The position numbers were made by a program, and so were the translations under genes. From the NCBI GenBank assembly GCA_003344405.1, contig NOWV01000196.1, positions 62,001 to 126,000 on the forward strand: a stretch of DNA of 64,000 bases, read 5' to 3'. Below, piece by piece: positions 24,501 to 37,687 of this stretch. Position 1 is the stretch's first letter, and every line of letters begins with the position of its first letter. Below the pieces are notes generated by a model. The model did no database searches, was not told the origin of the DNA, and saw only the letters and a program-made list of their open reading frames with translations. The stretch is from Trichoplax sp. H2 (Eukaryota > Placozoa > Uniplacotomia > Trichoplacea).

Positions 24501-27500
24501 AGGAATTACTTTACTAACAACATAGCTTTAATCAAACCTAAATATGAATGGTCCCGTAGCGATAATAATACCTGATTGATAGGAACAACTTGCGTACTTT
24601 CAACTTCTCCACTATCACCAACACCACTGGCTTCGGCGTTGTTGCCTTGCGTTGTCGGTTCAGCGACCACAGAGGAAGCTGCCGACGGTCCTACTACCGG
24701 GAATAAGGAAATATACAGTACGTTATCTAATGCAGTAATATCACAGTCTCTATGAACAGCGAAATTCCAGAGTGCGAACCGTTTCCAGATTGATCAATCA
24801 ACATTAAATGTTTATTTAATTTTTCAGTTTTCCGTTTCTCTTTGTTTAAATTATATCGGTAATCTTCCAGTTCAGTAAGAGCTTCAGATAATTCTGATTC
24901 TAATAACTTTGCTTTGTCAGTTAGTTGCGACAGCTGTAAGGAAAGCGGGAAAAAGAAACAAAATCGGAATGATAGAGATTAGCTTAAGTTACGTTACAAC
25001 TGAATTAGTATGAGTATGTTGGAAGAATTCGAGTGACCGTGTTTGACTTCTAACCACGCTAATCGTAAGTCTATATCTACGTCATGTACCTGCAATTTAT
25101 TTATATGCTGTTTCTCTTGTAATGAAGTGATAAGGTTTTCTAGATTCTCATTTCTTGAAGCTAAATCTCCAACTTCTGATCGCAAGGTAATATCTATTTC
25201 CTTATTACGATTCGAACTGTCATCGGATCTTTGATAAATTTAAATTGATATAAGAGTTCAATACAAGACATAACCAGTACGATATATAGGTATATACTGT
25301 ATTAACATGAGTAATTATGTGCACCATTAGTGGTATACCCGTACATTTCGTTTGCGAGTTTGCGTAAAATGGTTTGTTTTTGAGTTAATTTGTCCATTTT
25401 TATCAGCAACTTTGACATAAGGACTTTAGAAAAGGCACAACGTTTTTCTAGATCACGTTCTAATGACGATGAATTCTCGTCATATTCCAAAGCTTGTAAA
25501 AATGATCTGGTCGCGTCTCGAGGTTCTGAGCATATGTACAACATTATTACGTTTAATTTATTTTTCGATTTTAACCATCATAGATAACAGAAAAAGGTTT
25601 ACACCCTGAAAGGCTTGCTTATATCAGGACAGTGTTACCTTCTTCAATATGATCGGAGGGATCGCAACGCGTCATCAGAGACTGTAAATCATCGTCTAAT
25701 TGATTCCAGAACCTACATATTAGATGGGATTGAAAAAGCAATAAGAATATTTAAAAAAAGAATAAACTTAAAAATGACGTTCATGAGTGCTAATTTAATG
25801 CAGGTAAATGACATGATACTACTTTGTACATATTTGCATACTAACTATTTTAATTTATCGATAGTAATTTAACTTTTTCTAGAGTAAGACTAAAATTGAC
25901 AGCTGCATCGGATTCTTAACTGGGCTGCATAAATTTGGAAAGAATACTCCGCAGCCGTCTAGTTATTAAATTATTTGATTCTAGCAATAGAGATAAAGTA
26001 TTGATTGTACCCTGCTGTATTGATTTTAATTCTAATGTACAGTTAGTAAAAAGCTGACGAAAGCAACAATTGGCTCGATACAAAATAGCATCAGTTGTAA
26101 CACCATCAATAAAAGACGTAAAAGGACCTTGGTAATATTGCTTACGGTAAATAACAAGACAGTAGCCATGCATTACACTAGAATGCTCTACACACCTGTT
26201 AATAGTACAAAGAGCTGAATCTTCAGTAACACGACGCTTTTCTAGGTCAGTAATACGGCTATTCAATTCTTTTTGTTCGGCTCGCAATTGCTGTAAACGG
26301 ATGCTAAGTTGCTTATTTTGAACCTTTAAGGTTTTACAATTCAGGTCATCCTAATATAAAATTGAAGCAATCTTAAATTGTCGTCAACTGACATACTTCA
26401 ACATTTGATTGTGATCGTTACTTTACCTAATCGTAACAAAGAACAGAAACCAATTTATTTAGAGAAATTCAAATTCAGGGTAATTGTTTACTTAGATAAC
26501 ATCCCGTGCTAACAGACCATAATATACAATCGAACAACTATCGTTATTGATAGGTTATATCTAATTAATCAGTGGCTATTTAGTATGCCACAATATTAAT
26601 CTGTAGTCAGTTTTGACATGGTTCACTGTTAATGACAACTACAGGAGAAGCTAGTACACCAACGTCTGAGTTTCGACTATTTGGACTCTTCTAGACTCAC
26701 TTCAACGTGTTAACCCACTTACCGAAAGAATTATTGGTAGAAGATGAATATCGAATGATCGATTACAGTGGACATGGCGAATAACATGATTAGATGAAAT
26801 CCAATTAATGACCCATTGTCAAAATATCGGATTGAGTTCATTTATCGATAACAGTAAAAGGAGTTGTAACTAATTTAATCAAGTACAGTTTCTAAGGCTA
26901 GTAGAAGGTCGGTTATTAGGAACTCATTTCTAATCAACATGTTATCCACAATAACTGCGTATTCCAGGCAGACTCTAAAGCTTGAAAGTATACAGTACAG
27001 TACAGTACAGTATATAGAAAATTTATAGTGTGCCATCATAATGTGCTTAGAATCGTTTCTCAGGTTATCATTCTCTGCCTTGACGTCAACAAAATAATTT
27101 CATTTTGGATACAGATTTAATAGAATGTCATTTCTACATCTTGCATCTGCCAATTTACTGTTATGATAGTTACTCTATTCGTTATCAGAAGGTAATGAAA
27201 ATGCGTACAGTAAAGCGTAAAATACTGCAAGATCTTGAAGTGGCACCATAACATGGATAGTAAGATTAGTATTAGATGTTACTGCCTACTATAAGCTAAT
27301 GGTACAGTTTGTTGGTTACCTATCATCTCTATAAATTACGTCGTCATTGCGGCTAAAAACGACAACAAATTGCCATATGATTCCGATGGGAACCATAGCG
27401 ACATCACTCATTTGGGTACGTTATCCGCACTGGGCTACTGTATTGATTTCGCCAACGCTACTCTATCATGATACTCGTCCACTAGTGCATGATGTATACT

Positions 27501-28692
27501 GTATTATAGTTGCACCAACAATACAGTCAAGACTCAGGGGGCTGAATGTCTACCGTGTAAACTGCTAGTCAATTACAGTACTTTACAGTGTGCATTGTAG
27601 CGTCCAAAGTGAGTAGCAAGTTGGCCACGGCAGAGTCCATACAATACAGTACAGTCAGTATGGCAGTTCGGTTGACAAGAGTGAACCAATGGCTCCCTTG
27701 CTGGAAGCAATTTCCACTAGTTGGTTGATCCTCTTGCTTGCTTTCTATCACCTAATTCTCTCTATTCTATGCTAAAATGTGTATTCAATATCGAGCTACA
27801 TTCTTGACATCCAACAAAGATTGTAACAGTAAATAAGGTAAACAGTAACTAAATCCTGTCTTTCGTTACGATATTGGACAAGGAAGTACCAATTGATTTG
27901 GGATGCTTGTATGATAACTGTACCCACTGACAATCCAGCAAAAATAGAGTCAATTACCTTCAGTGAAATGGTCGATTCAATGTTCATCATTGGCGTGATG
28001 GAACATGCATCATGGCCAAGTTACGAGTATGCAAGGTATATTTAGAACTGATTGTTAAAACTTGGAATAACTCTGTCCGTTAGTATACTGTAGAGTATGA
28101 ATATCAAGTCATTTTGTCGATTGTCTAGACAAATTATGCAATAGCCCTACAACATTCGTTACAGTTTTGCCAACGAAGGCTAGCTGTCGGTTAATGCAGA
28201 AGCTTGACATCGCTAACATAACAATGTTTCAGAAATGAATTTGACTTTGGAAACTGTTATCAATACCACTGCAGAGCTGGAATAAATTAACCAACAGATT
28301 AACTATAATTATCACCCTACATATTATTATCCAGTAGCAGGTCGTTTTAATATGGATCAAAAGGGTAAAACTGATTCCTTGTTAGTGCTAATTCGCTTTA
28401 CTGATTGCAAGATTCGTGGACAAATTATAGACGGTATCCTATCAGTGACGTGCCATAGCAAGCAAAAGATGTTGTTAAGCAAGCTACAGTATACTACAGC
28501 AATCTACATAGCAATAATAGCGTTTTCAACAGTACACAAATAGTCCATTACGCTTGATATAATTGTCAAGGATTCATGTGCAAGATAAAGCAAGTTTACC
28601 TCGCTGTTCACTTCTCCCATATCCACCGGTAGAATATGATAGACTTTTTTAGCTGGTGGAGTTTCTCCAGCACTCTCGGCGGCGCGCTTCAT
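21512..28692 (-). CDS. RNF20: BRE1-type E3 ubiquitin ligase (RNF20/RNF40 homologue)
   Basis: RING E3 that mono-ubiquitinates histone H2B together with RAD6/UBE2A-B, linked to transcription elongation and H3K4 methylation. Exon 1 (28692..28600, [16 protein letters not shown] start) joins in phase 0 across a 2.25-kb intron to the exon beginning at 26350 ([16 protein letters not shown]...[20 protein letters not shown]), which matches the RNF20 N-terminal coiled coil. More than ten further short exons encode heptad-rich coiled coil, for example 25544-25320, 24465-24270, 24153-23930 and 23133-22940. The last exon (21685..21512) encodes the C-terminal [46 protein letters not shown]. The eight zinc ligands appear intact. 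RNF20 and RNF40 arose in vertebrates, so this is likely the single pre-duplication orthologue. Internal exon borders were not all resolved. Confidence 0.93.
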
Positions 28693-28799
28693 TTTGCCAA
28701 CAAGACGTAGGTAGAATTGAAGAGTAGACGGACACAGTGGACTGGCACCACCAAACTTGACGCTACGGCTGTTTAGATAGGTTTGCGACGACGCAGTAG

Positions 28800-29275
28800 C
28801 AGTCCAGTACAGTACAGTGTACAGTACATACTGAGCAATACTGTACAGTACAGTACACTTCAGCGGTCAAAATTGCGCGCAGTACTGACGGTACTGTGTG
28901 CTATACTGCTCAGTACAGTTTTGAGCGATAATGTCACACGGACTACAGCAATCCAAGAGATTCTCTTCTTAACGCTAGACCCCGTCACTTTACAGTACTG
29001 TATGACAATATTGATAACCAACTTCTTTCAGATCTACTGTACTGTACAAGCTCATAAAGACTTAACATACAAGGTGTAGTAAGACTTGAGAATTTGAACA
29101 CAGAGACAGGGTTGGAAGAAAAGAAAAGAAACAATCATCTCGTCTTCCGTACTGTCCCTACAAGTCCAACGCCTGACGGTCAGTACTGTACCTTACCAAA
29201 GTCAGTACTGTAATGTACAGTGTACAGTACAGAACTGGGTTAGGGTTACGGTTCTACAATGTACTGTACTTCCAT
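28800..29275. repeat. GTAC-palindrome cluster B
   Basis: Dense TGTACAGTAC/GTACTGTAC units in both orientations start about 108 bases upstream of the BRE1 ATG (28692). They are densest at 28800-28920, with further units near 29030 and at 29185-29270. The cluster lies in the head-to-head interval between BRE1 (-) and HPS4 (+). Confidence 0.85.
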
Positions 29276-30245
29276 GGTTTGCGCACCCGCAGATAGTTCA
29301 ACGAGTGACGACATCTATGCATCGAGTTTCCTGGTGAAGTGAAACAAGTGAAGTGAAGTTGCTGATCGTCATCGACATGATCCATCATCACATTCATGCA
29401 TCACCAATGGCAATAAAATTTCACTGCTGGATATTTATTTACTGCTGAAGAAGATTCGCTTTATGGAAGAAACTTAAACTCGACAGTGAAAAATTGATTT
29501 TAGAAAGGTATAAGTAAATCAACTTGTTCTTGACTTCATCAACTTCCCGTTCGTGTAAGTCGGACGATACAATCAAGATTGAATATCTGCGAGAACATGT
29601 TACATCTGTATCAGCATCGCTATGATTTTACCTTACAAAAATGCCTGTCTAGCCCTTAAATCAGCAGTATTAAACAGTTTCCATATCATTTTATGCCTTA
29701 TTCAATTGGACAACTTAAGATACCGTAGTCAATCTTTGTTCATATTCCAAACACGCATAGTCTCATCCACTCAAGAAGTTGCGATCAGGGATGTTGATGA
29801 TGAGCAAATAAATTCATTTTCTTTCATTAAGGAATAATAGACTTACTTGACTGACGACATTATGGCCAGTATTGTTTTTTTCGTATTCAACTTCGGTTAC
29901 TATACTGTATTAAACTATCCCAAAGTGATACAAATCGATAAACTAAAGTTTAAGTTTTGCATAATTTGTGTGTTTACTCGATTGCGATGATAAGCAGTTC
30001 AAATTCCAATCGGTGCTGGTAGTCAGGAATAGTAAAAATTTTACATTTAAAACTATGATGTAATACAATAGGATTGAGTTATATGGAAGCAGGTAGATAT
30101 AAAAATTCCCGGGCATACTACAATCCTGGTTACAAGCTGCATTTTCTGCGCGCATTTAGTATTGTCAAATTATTTCTTGTCTGAAAAGACTTAAATCCAT
30201 TGACGCTAAACATAGAGCTTATTCATTTATGCTAGGTTATTGAAA
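29276..30245. other. HPS4 upstream region
   Basis: Between cluster B and the HPS4 ATG. An open frame of 71 codons at 29622-29837 (+) has an ordinary-looking composition but no recognisable relation and no supporting splice pattern. It may hold untranslated first exons of HPS4. Confidence 0.4.
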
Positions 30246-33200
30246 ATGAATCAAACAAATAAGACGGATTTAACTGGTGATGATACCTTATTGTTTCCTG
30301 CTCAATTCTGCTTAATACTTGATTTACGAAACTGGGATGAAGAAAGTGAAAATACATCTGATTGTCTAGTATATCACTATCCTGACGTAAGTACACGTAT
30401 ACTAGCTTTAAAATATTAATTATACTGGACTTGCTATCGGTCTGATCGAAATCCAACATTATTTCTTGACACTTTCATCATTCGTTGATATGCCTTCGAA
30501 TACATTTTACGGTAATATGCAATTCTCGATGGCCCTCGCCGGTATTGCATAACGACTACTCTACACTGTACTAATCCTAATGGCTATTGTACTGTAATAC
30601 CCAATCGATTAATGCTGATCCATTTCATATGTTGAATTCAATAAAGTTGCACCTCTAGAATGACATTGAAGTTTTGAACTAGCTATAAGAACATGCAATT
30701 AGAATATTTATTTTACGTGGACATTCTTCCAAGACATAAATAAAGCATCAAAATTATCCATTACAAGGGTATTACTATTATTAATGATGCATAATTTATA
30801 AAGATTATGCCAACATTACCATATGATGTTTACTACAGAGGTCTACTACATAGTCTACAGCTTCTGTGGAAAAATATAGCAAAGTATATTTTTAAAGTTG
30901 TGAGGATATTGTCTACCAAAACGTTAATTAGTCTTCTAGATTATCATAACAACAGTGGCAGCTATTCAATATAATTTTGCTCTCAAAACGAACACGATGA
31001 CATATTGCCACTATCTTTTGTTCTATCTTGTTATCAACACCTCTCAACTTTTCAGTTGTCACCTCGTGTTCAGTTTGCTGCATAATTAATTACTTTTGCG
31101 ACTGCTATTAATTAAGCTATCAGTTGTTTTGCTTGAAATACATCCCCCAAATGACCTTCATTTAAAAGTATGATAGTCTTAATAGCATTAGATTTCATTG
31201 AGACATCAATATAACGACAATACACTTATTATTGCGCTTCCTAAGTCTGGTTGAGGTAGCGCTATTTATGCAATGTTGAGAATAAAATATTTGAATAATT
31301 AAGTGATATTATTTGATAATAGGACGAGAGCGTCAGAAGTGAAGTATGCAAGCAGCTTTTGGGTTGTTTTCTGGTTAATCAGTCTTTTACTAGCAGTAGT
31401 AAGCTACTACTTTATAGCAGAAAAAGCAAGATCAGAATTTTGAAGCACAAAGATTTCGTTCTGGTAAGTAATTGACTGAAAGATACATCAGCTATTACCG
31501 AGCTAAATGAATCGATTATATATTTATAATTGTAATTATAGATAAATACTATACTGTATACACTACAGATAGTGTAACTGATATTTTAGTAATTTCCAAT
31601 TTGGATCATGTCTAATTAAAGCGACATTACAGGACGGTATGAGAAAAAACTTACGTAGAATATTAGTTGCAATTTATCGAACTACGGTAACGCATTATTT
31701 GACTACCCGTATGATTAAATACTAAGAAATATCTAGTGCAATGTAGCGATGTACAGTAAGGATATTGCGTTATTACTAAGATATTGCCCAGATGAACTTG
31801 CTGCCTGTAGTTTTACTTGCAGGTTAGATTGCGGGGTCATGCACTTTTCCATCAAATATCCCAGTAGAGTAGTAATATCTTGCGTGCACTTGGAGTGAAC
31901 GAATTGGTTTCTAATTTCCTCTGAAAGAGCAATTATATCATACAGTAAACTGAGCAACGTTTGCTTTGCTCTAAAATTACTACTCTCTTTCTTAACAGAG
32001 TAAAGCATACCATGACACTATTATGCTATTTAGTTCTCTTATTACGATCAGAGCTCATCTTTCCCAAGTAATGTAATGGATGTAAACTGACAAAAGGTGT
32101 GCTTAGCATCAGTAATTATTTAATATAGAGAAATTTCTATCATAAAGTTAATATTCCTCACTCTATGGAAATTATAGCTACTGAAAGTCTGGTGACTGTT
32201 AGCTAGCTAATTAGTCAGGTTACTAGGATGATCTTTCAAGCAAAGCCATAAACATTGTGTCTAACCTAAATTTGCCTCAAGTTTGTTTCCTCATGGTCTA
32301 CGATTTTTTTAAAATGCTTAATACATGTTATCTTATTTTTGAACAGTTTCTTGGGAATCACGTCAAAAGTCTTGGCATGACGATAAAGTGCCAAATGGAA
32401 TTTTTACTTAATACTTTCCAGTTTTTTTATTGCGATTTTGACGTGTTATTGGAGGTTAAACAATATTTACCAATAAATAGCGTTTCTAGCACTATCTTAT
32501 CAAAATATGATAATATAATGGAAATATAGTAGTAACTTTCAATTACTGTTTGCAATATGCCTACTTCTTATCATGATTAATAGGCATGCAATGGCGATCG
32601 CAGAGAGTTTTTGGCTCGTATGAAAAACATTGGTGACGTACTAATGGAATTAATTTTTAGTGCTAATACAGAATATTTGTCTTGCTTTGGGAAATTTCCT
32701 TGCCGAATTATGCCCAGGGTACTTAGTGTCTTCAAATAGATGTTTTACTGAGCTTCATGTAACCTGGTTGAATAATCTTTCGGAATGGTTTTAATTCAAT
32801 ATTAGGGGAGTAGAGCTTTGAGTGAGTTAATTATTCCAATATTACAAGAATGTAAAGAAAAGTTTGACGTCATTGCTGGCGCGATGTTATACAAGAATTG
32901 GTACAAATTCCACTGATCAAATAGCATTGTATAAATGTCGCAGCCGATTAATGATACGTGTATTGTTATTCTACCAGGATCATATGCAGCCACTTTCACC
33001 CGAATACAACTTCATATCTCAGTCTTTTAAGGCATGGACGTAATTCGGTAATGACATCATTTTTGTGCTTCGTTTCTGCTTATTGTATCGGCTTATAGTC
33101 TGTTGTATAGTTGCACATAATTATAATTTTTTAACTAACATAATTCTTATTTTGCACATGTTGATAGGAAATTTTTAACATAGCATTCGAAGGTAAGGTG

Positions 33201-35457
33201 TACGTATATGATTCGTAATGGCGTTATTGTTATATCGATAGCAAGACTAGTTAGTATAGTTGTAATGTTAATTAAAATGTAAGGATTTCTATATCTTGCG
33301 TAAGTATTAAATATCAGAATGCAGAAACTACTTTTCGGAGTCTCTTCCTAATTCAGTCTGCAATAGAGCGGCAAATATATGGCTGTAAATTCACCATCTG
33401 TATTTTGTGTTTAATGTTGCTTTTAGACAATGGAAAACTTTCCGATAAAGTTAAAATTGTCTCTGTCCATATGCCTGTCGATGAGTTGAAAGATTACTTA
33501 GACAAATTTGATAATACCGATGAAAGCTCAAATAGCCGCTATAGAAGCCGTCAGAGTATGGTATATTCACCGTCAGCTTCAATCATCAGTAATCGATTCA
33601 CCTCAACTCCAGTCCATCGTCGCAGTTTATCCTTTCAGCATTCGTCTACGCTACCAGATAGCTTTCCACAAGACTTCCATGAAATTTCTTACAACAGTGT
33701 AGAAATAGACACAAGTACAACGGATACAAATTCAGTTGATCGAACTAGTTGCAGCGATTACAGGGAGTGCGACGGTAGTAGCGAAGGATCTGCTGCTGCA
33801 ATACCGATGATCGCATCCCTTGACATTGGAGGTAATGCACCTACCCACAATTATCATTTCGGTAAAGATACAGAGGATACAGGCGAGGAAAGTACTGAAG
33901 AAACTCAAATTACCTTATTAAGCCAAGTGAGCGAGGTATTGTCATAAATTTGTACATTGTTGCAAGCATATGGAAATCGCAATCTTGATTAAATTATTAA
34001 ATTGAAATTAGTTAATAACACCAATTTTTGTTTAACTGTTGACTAAAAGTGTATCAACTATTTTCTTTATTATGTTTGCATTAAAGAATATGAGAACAGA
34101 AATTGAATGCGAACCTGAAATGCAACTGCATAAACCCTCTATTAGTACTCAAGGTTCAATCAATTGTACTGAAGATACTGACGACCATACGATAAAATTT
34201 GATGATACTGGTCCTGCAATGGAAAGCAATTCTAGCCCACAAAGTCTAGAAAACAATAACGAAATTTCCTCTCCTCAAAGTATCATAAAATCGTCGTCTT
34301 TAAGTAATTTACGGTGGCTAAACAATGGCAAAGATCAGAGCCATCTATATGAGGTTAATCGTAGCTTCAGTTCGGTTATAATTGTACCACAACTTCAGAT
34401 ATATGAAACATTGGAATTCTGGTTTCACCGTTTGTGTAGAGATGATAGTTTCCATTAATAAATATAGATTGTGATGTTTCTTGTCCGTCAATTTAGGATT
34501 TGAAAGAATCGAAGCGAGTTTGTTTATATTTTCAATGTCATTCGGAAACGTCCTTGGCTTTACTGCTACATCCAGACAGAGAATACGATCTTAAAAGATA
34601 CAATTCTATGGTAATACTTGTATGGATATGCTATAATTATACCACATATCTATTAGAATGTTCAAAAGAAACGATTACAATATAATTTCATATCTCTATC
34701 TATTGTAGCCGTGCCATGAGTTTATTCTGCTGTTGTTATGGAACTTTTGTTTTAGACCGTAAAAATTGATACATTTAAAAAATTTCTATATTTTAATCAT
34801 AAAGTGTTCGATTTCATACAGTTTATTCAATGTCTTGGGTGGATTGGAGAAATGGAGAGCCATATAAGTAGGATACCGGTTAAAAAAAATGAGGCATATA
34901 CCGATTGATATGATATTAAGGTGATTACATCAATTGTAGTTACAAGGTAAATCTAAATATTATCTACTCGTCTATTTAATGTCCCTTAGGCTTCCTCCCT
35001 TAAGTATTCATTTATGACGCATTCACGTCGTTACTTTAGTACCAAAGGTTAGCATTATACAAAGTTGCAATAAAGCTTGGATCCGAATTTTTAATTTAAC
35101 ACAGGTATATTGATGTAGATAATTTAGAGGATCTCAATCAGAGTCAACGAGCTGACTGTATCAATTTGATAGCTCATATGGAGAGCGTCCTTAATGGGAG
35201 CCAAGACATCAGCAACGTAACCTTAAGGTAATCGCAAATAGCCTCCGTAAGGAAGTAATGCCGTAGTACTTGATAATGTAAACGATCATACTAAAATTTT
35301 ACTATTCCTGTTTAGAAATCATCGCGGTACTGCTCACATGCATCGTCTTGGTAAACGGGAAACATTTCTTCAAGTCCCGAAAGGCGTTAACTCAGCTAAA
35401 GCGCAAAATCTTGCCAGCCGCTATTTTGACGATGGATATAAAGTGCACTCACTCTAG
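30246..35457 (+). CDS. HPS4: Hermansky-Pudlak syndrome 4 protein homologue (BLOC-3 subunit)
   Basis: In vertebrates HPS4 and HPS1 form BLOC-3, the exchange factor for Rab32/Rab38 in making lysosome-related organelles. Phase-consistent exons are 30246..30386 (FCLILDLRNWDEESENTSDCLVYHYPD), 31323..31463 (SEVCKQLLGCFLVNQSF...KHKDFVL), 32347..32454 (FLGNHVKSLGMTIKCQMEFL...), 32584..32718 and 32806..32900 (ECKEKFDVIAGAMLYKN). These reproduce the N-terminal longin-like region in family order. Then come acidic Ser-rich linker exons (about 33427-33936 and 34090-34360), a VCLYFQCHSETSLALLLHPD exon (about 34498-34608), 35105-35228, and a last exon ending at TAG 35457. The C-terminal part diverges strongly from the human protein and the linker is shorter. 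Exons around 33000-33400 were not all resolved. Confidence 0.8.
30928..32008 (-). CDS. Candidate small gene antisense to and interleaved with HPS4
   Basis: Not recognised. Two exons, 32008..31817 (ATG start, 64 codons, donor CAA|GTAAAA) and 31077..30928 (acceptor ATGCAG|CAA, stop TAA), join in phase 0 to encode 113 residues. The product looks helical: AKQTLLSLLYDIIALSEEI and DITTLLGYLMEKC in exon 1, and a charged heptad-like stretch HEVTTEKLRGVDNKIEQKIV in exon 2, ending with a Cys/His-rich tail. Both exons fall inside HPS4 introns, and HPS4 exon 2 (31323-31463) falls inside this gene's intron, so the two genes interdigitate on opposite strands. An acceptor-like TTTTAG inside exon 1 (near 31971) leaves open an upstream first exon and a different start. 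Composition reads like real protein; no homologue was identified. Confidence 0.5.
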
Positions 35458-37687
35458 CAATGTTATTTTCAATTTGTTACAATGGAAACATAATCGTGAT
35501 CATGATTCTGTACTTCCAAATGAATTGCTATATGATGAACACTAAATATTGTATTATACATTGATAAATTTAAACTTAAACAATTATCTACCGTAACAAA
35601 AGCAGTGCCTAAGGTAGATCGTTGTTACAGTCTAACAAATACGGTAATTAATAATGCAATACGGGCAAATCTTGCAATTGGTATGTAAACATAAGATCGA
35701 CCTGCTTGCTGATACTTCACTGCACATTACACATACTGTTTAGCAGGATTAAAAATCAAAAATCGAATTGTATATAAATGACATAATTATGAAGAAAAAA
35801 TTGTCGGCATAATATGTAAAGTTATTACGTAATAATGGATTAATTCTGTTATTCCTGACTGTGTTGTAACAATAAGTCATATCTAACCGATTACACAATA
35901 GAATTAATCAGAAATTATAATTTACTTTAACTCAAAATTTTCAGGATATTGTAGCTGCTACTGCTCGATACCAAATGTCACCTGTACTATAGAGATTCGA
36001 GATGTATATTAAAAACTTTTCCAATTGATATTCAATCGGAAAATTTTTAAGTTAATCGATTAACACTAATGTGATATCAATTTCTACAGCTTTAGCGATC
36101 AACAAGAAACTGTTTCAACATACTCATCACCTTTAGTTCGTTTATGTTAGGATTAACTTAACATGGCGATATCACTTTGCAACATGATTATGGCAATAAT
36201 TTCTAGAATGTTACCGTCAATGCACGAAATCCAGTTAATTTTGCGCATTCTAAGTGATGCGGCATAACCGACACTTGGTAGATTAACAACCAATGTTTAC
36301 TTGTAAACTATTGTAATGAAAATAAATCATTGCAATTTCTTTTACAAATAATATGTGATAATTCAAATGATGGAAAGAAATTAATGTTATTAAAGTCATT
36401 TTGAAATCAGTCAGAGATACTAGTATCAGTTCAATAATTCACGCCGACTTACAAAATTGACAAATTTTCGTGCAACTCATTACTGAAAATGTGTTTAATA
36501 TAATCTAATTAGTTATAGCTTGACTATTTTTAAAAATCCTTTGATTATGACATTTGATCATTTAAATAATGCTACAGTATCCCAAAATGGAGGATTTACT
36601 ACTACGGTATCGAGCAAATAACCACTCTATAACATCAAAAGTCTATCGATCATATACTGCTGACGAAACAGTAACTACAGTATCAAACGATATAGTATCT
36701 GACTACTAGTAATCGATATACTACAAATGCATGCAGAAAACTCTCATACCAAATGAATCACACCTGACGATGACATCAAAACTTGTCCATAACTTTATAC
36801 GTGAACAATGCATAGTTAGTCAAAACATAAAAAAACATTAGTATTCTCTACAGTACACCTATAAAAACCTAAATCATACTACATACTAACGTCAAGTGTT
36901 CCAGTGATAAAATCGAACATTATCGGTACTTAAAGCAGTTATTTATAGTAAAAGAGTAAATCACAGATTTACATTATTCATTGATCATTAATTTTTACAC
37001 GTAAATTTTATAGAACTTAAATGCAGCGCGAGTAAAGATTTGAGTAGTATACAATAGCGTACAGCTCTTTGCTCAATTGACGTATTCAATAAATGAGTAT
37101 GGATAGATATAATAATAGAATTTGCACCAAGGTAATTCGAATACTGTCCACAAATTCCGATATGGGCAATTTAGCTCCACAACGACACAAACACGATCAG
37201 TAGTTAGGATATATGCTAACAGCAATACCATTGTAAAATCCTTCCGTTATATGTGTAGATAGCATCAGACTGGTTAACATATGGACAATAAATTTACTTT
37301 GTGGCAGATTAATATATAAGTAGTGTTTAAATTTATAACTGTAAATATATAACGCTTGATTAATCTCTAACATCAAGTGTAAGTATACAAATGGTAGTAC
37401 GCATGGTCAGCGACATGTGATGTCCTCAGTTATGCAAGCATTACACCATGATTATTTTCATTTGCAAATACGAAGTTATGATCATGCAAATACTAAACAT
37501 AAACACTATTATGTCTCAACAAAGCTACATGATACAAAATCTATTTAAACTAAACAAAACTAAATTGAATGATAGATATTTTTCAGATATTTAAACTTTT
37601 CGCAGAAGTCAACATGAAAATTTTTCGTGTTATATAATATAATTTAAAGACAACATCGTTCACGTACTTGAAATTATTCTAATAACA
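35458..37687. other. Convergent intergenic interval, HPS4 to UBE2G1
   Basis: About 2.2 kb of AT-rich sequence between the 3' ends of HPS4 (+) and UBE2G1 (-). Only short, unrelated open frames are present. A few isolated TACAGTA motifs occur but no cluster, and no RNA gene was recognised. Confidence 0.5.

Noticed and set aside
32257-32529. 90-codon open frame (+) as a separate gene
   Set aside because: It is HPS4 exon 3 (32347-32454) with intron read-through at both ends.
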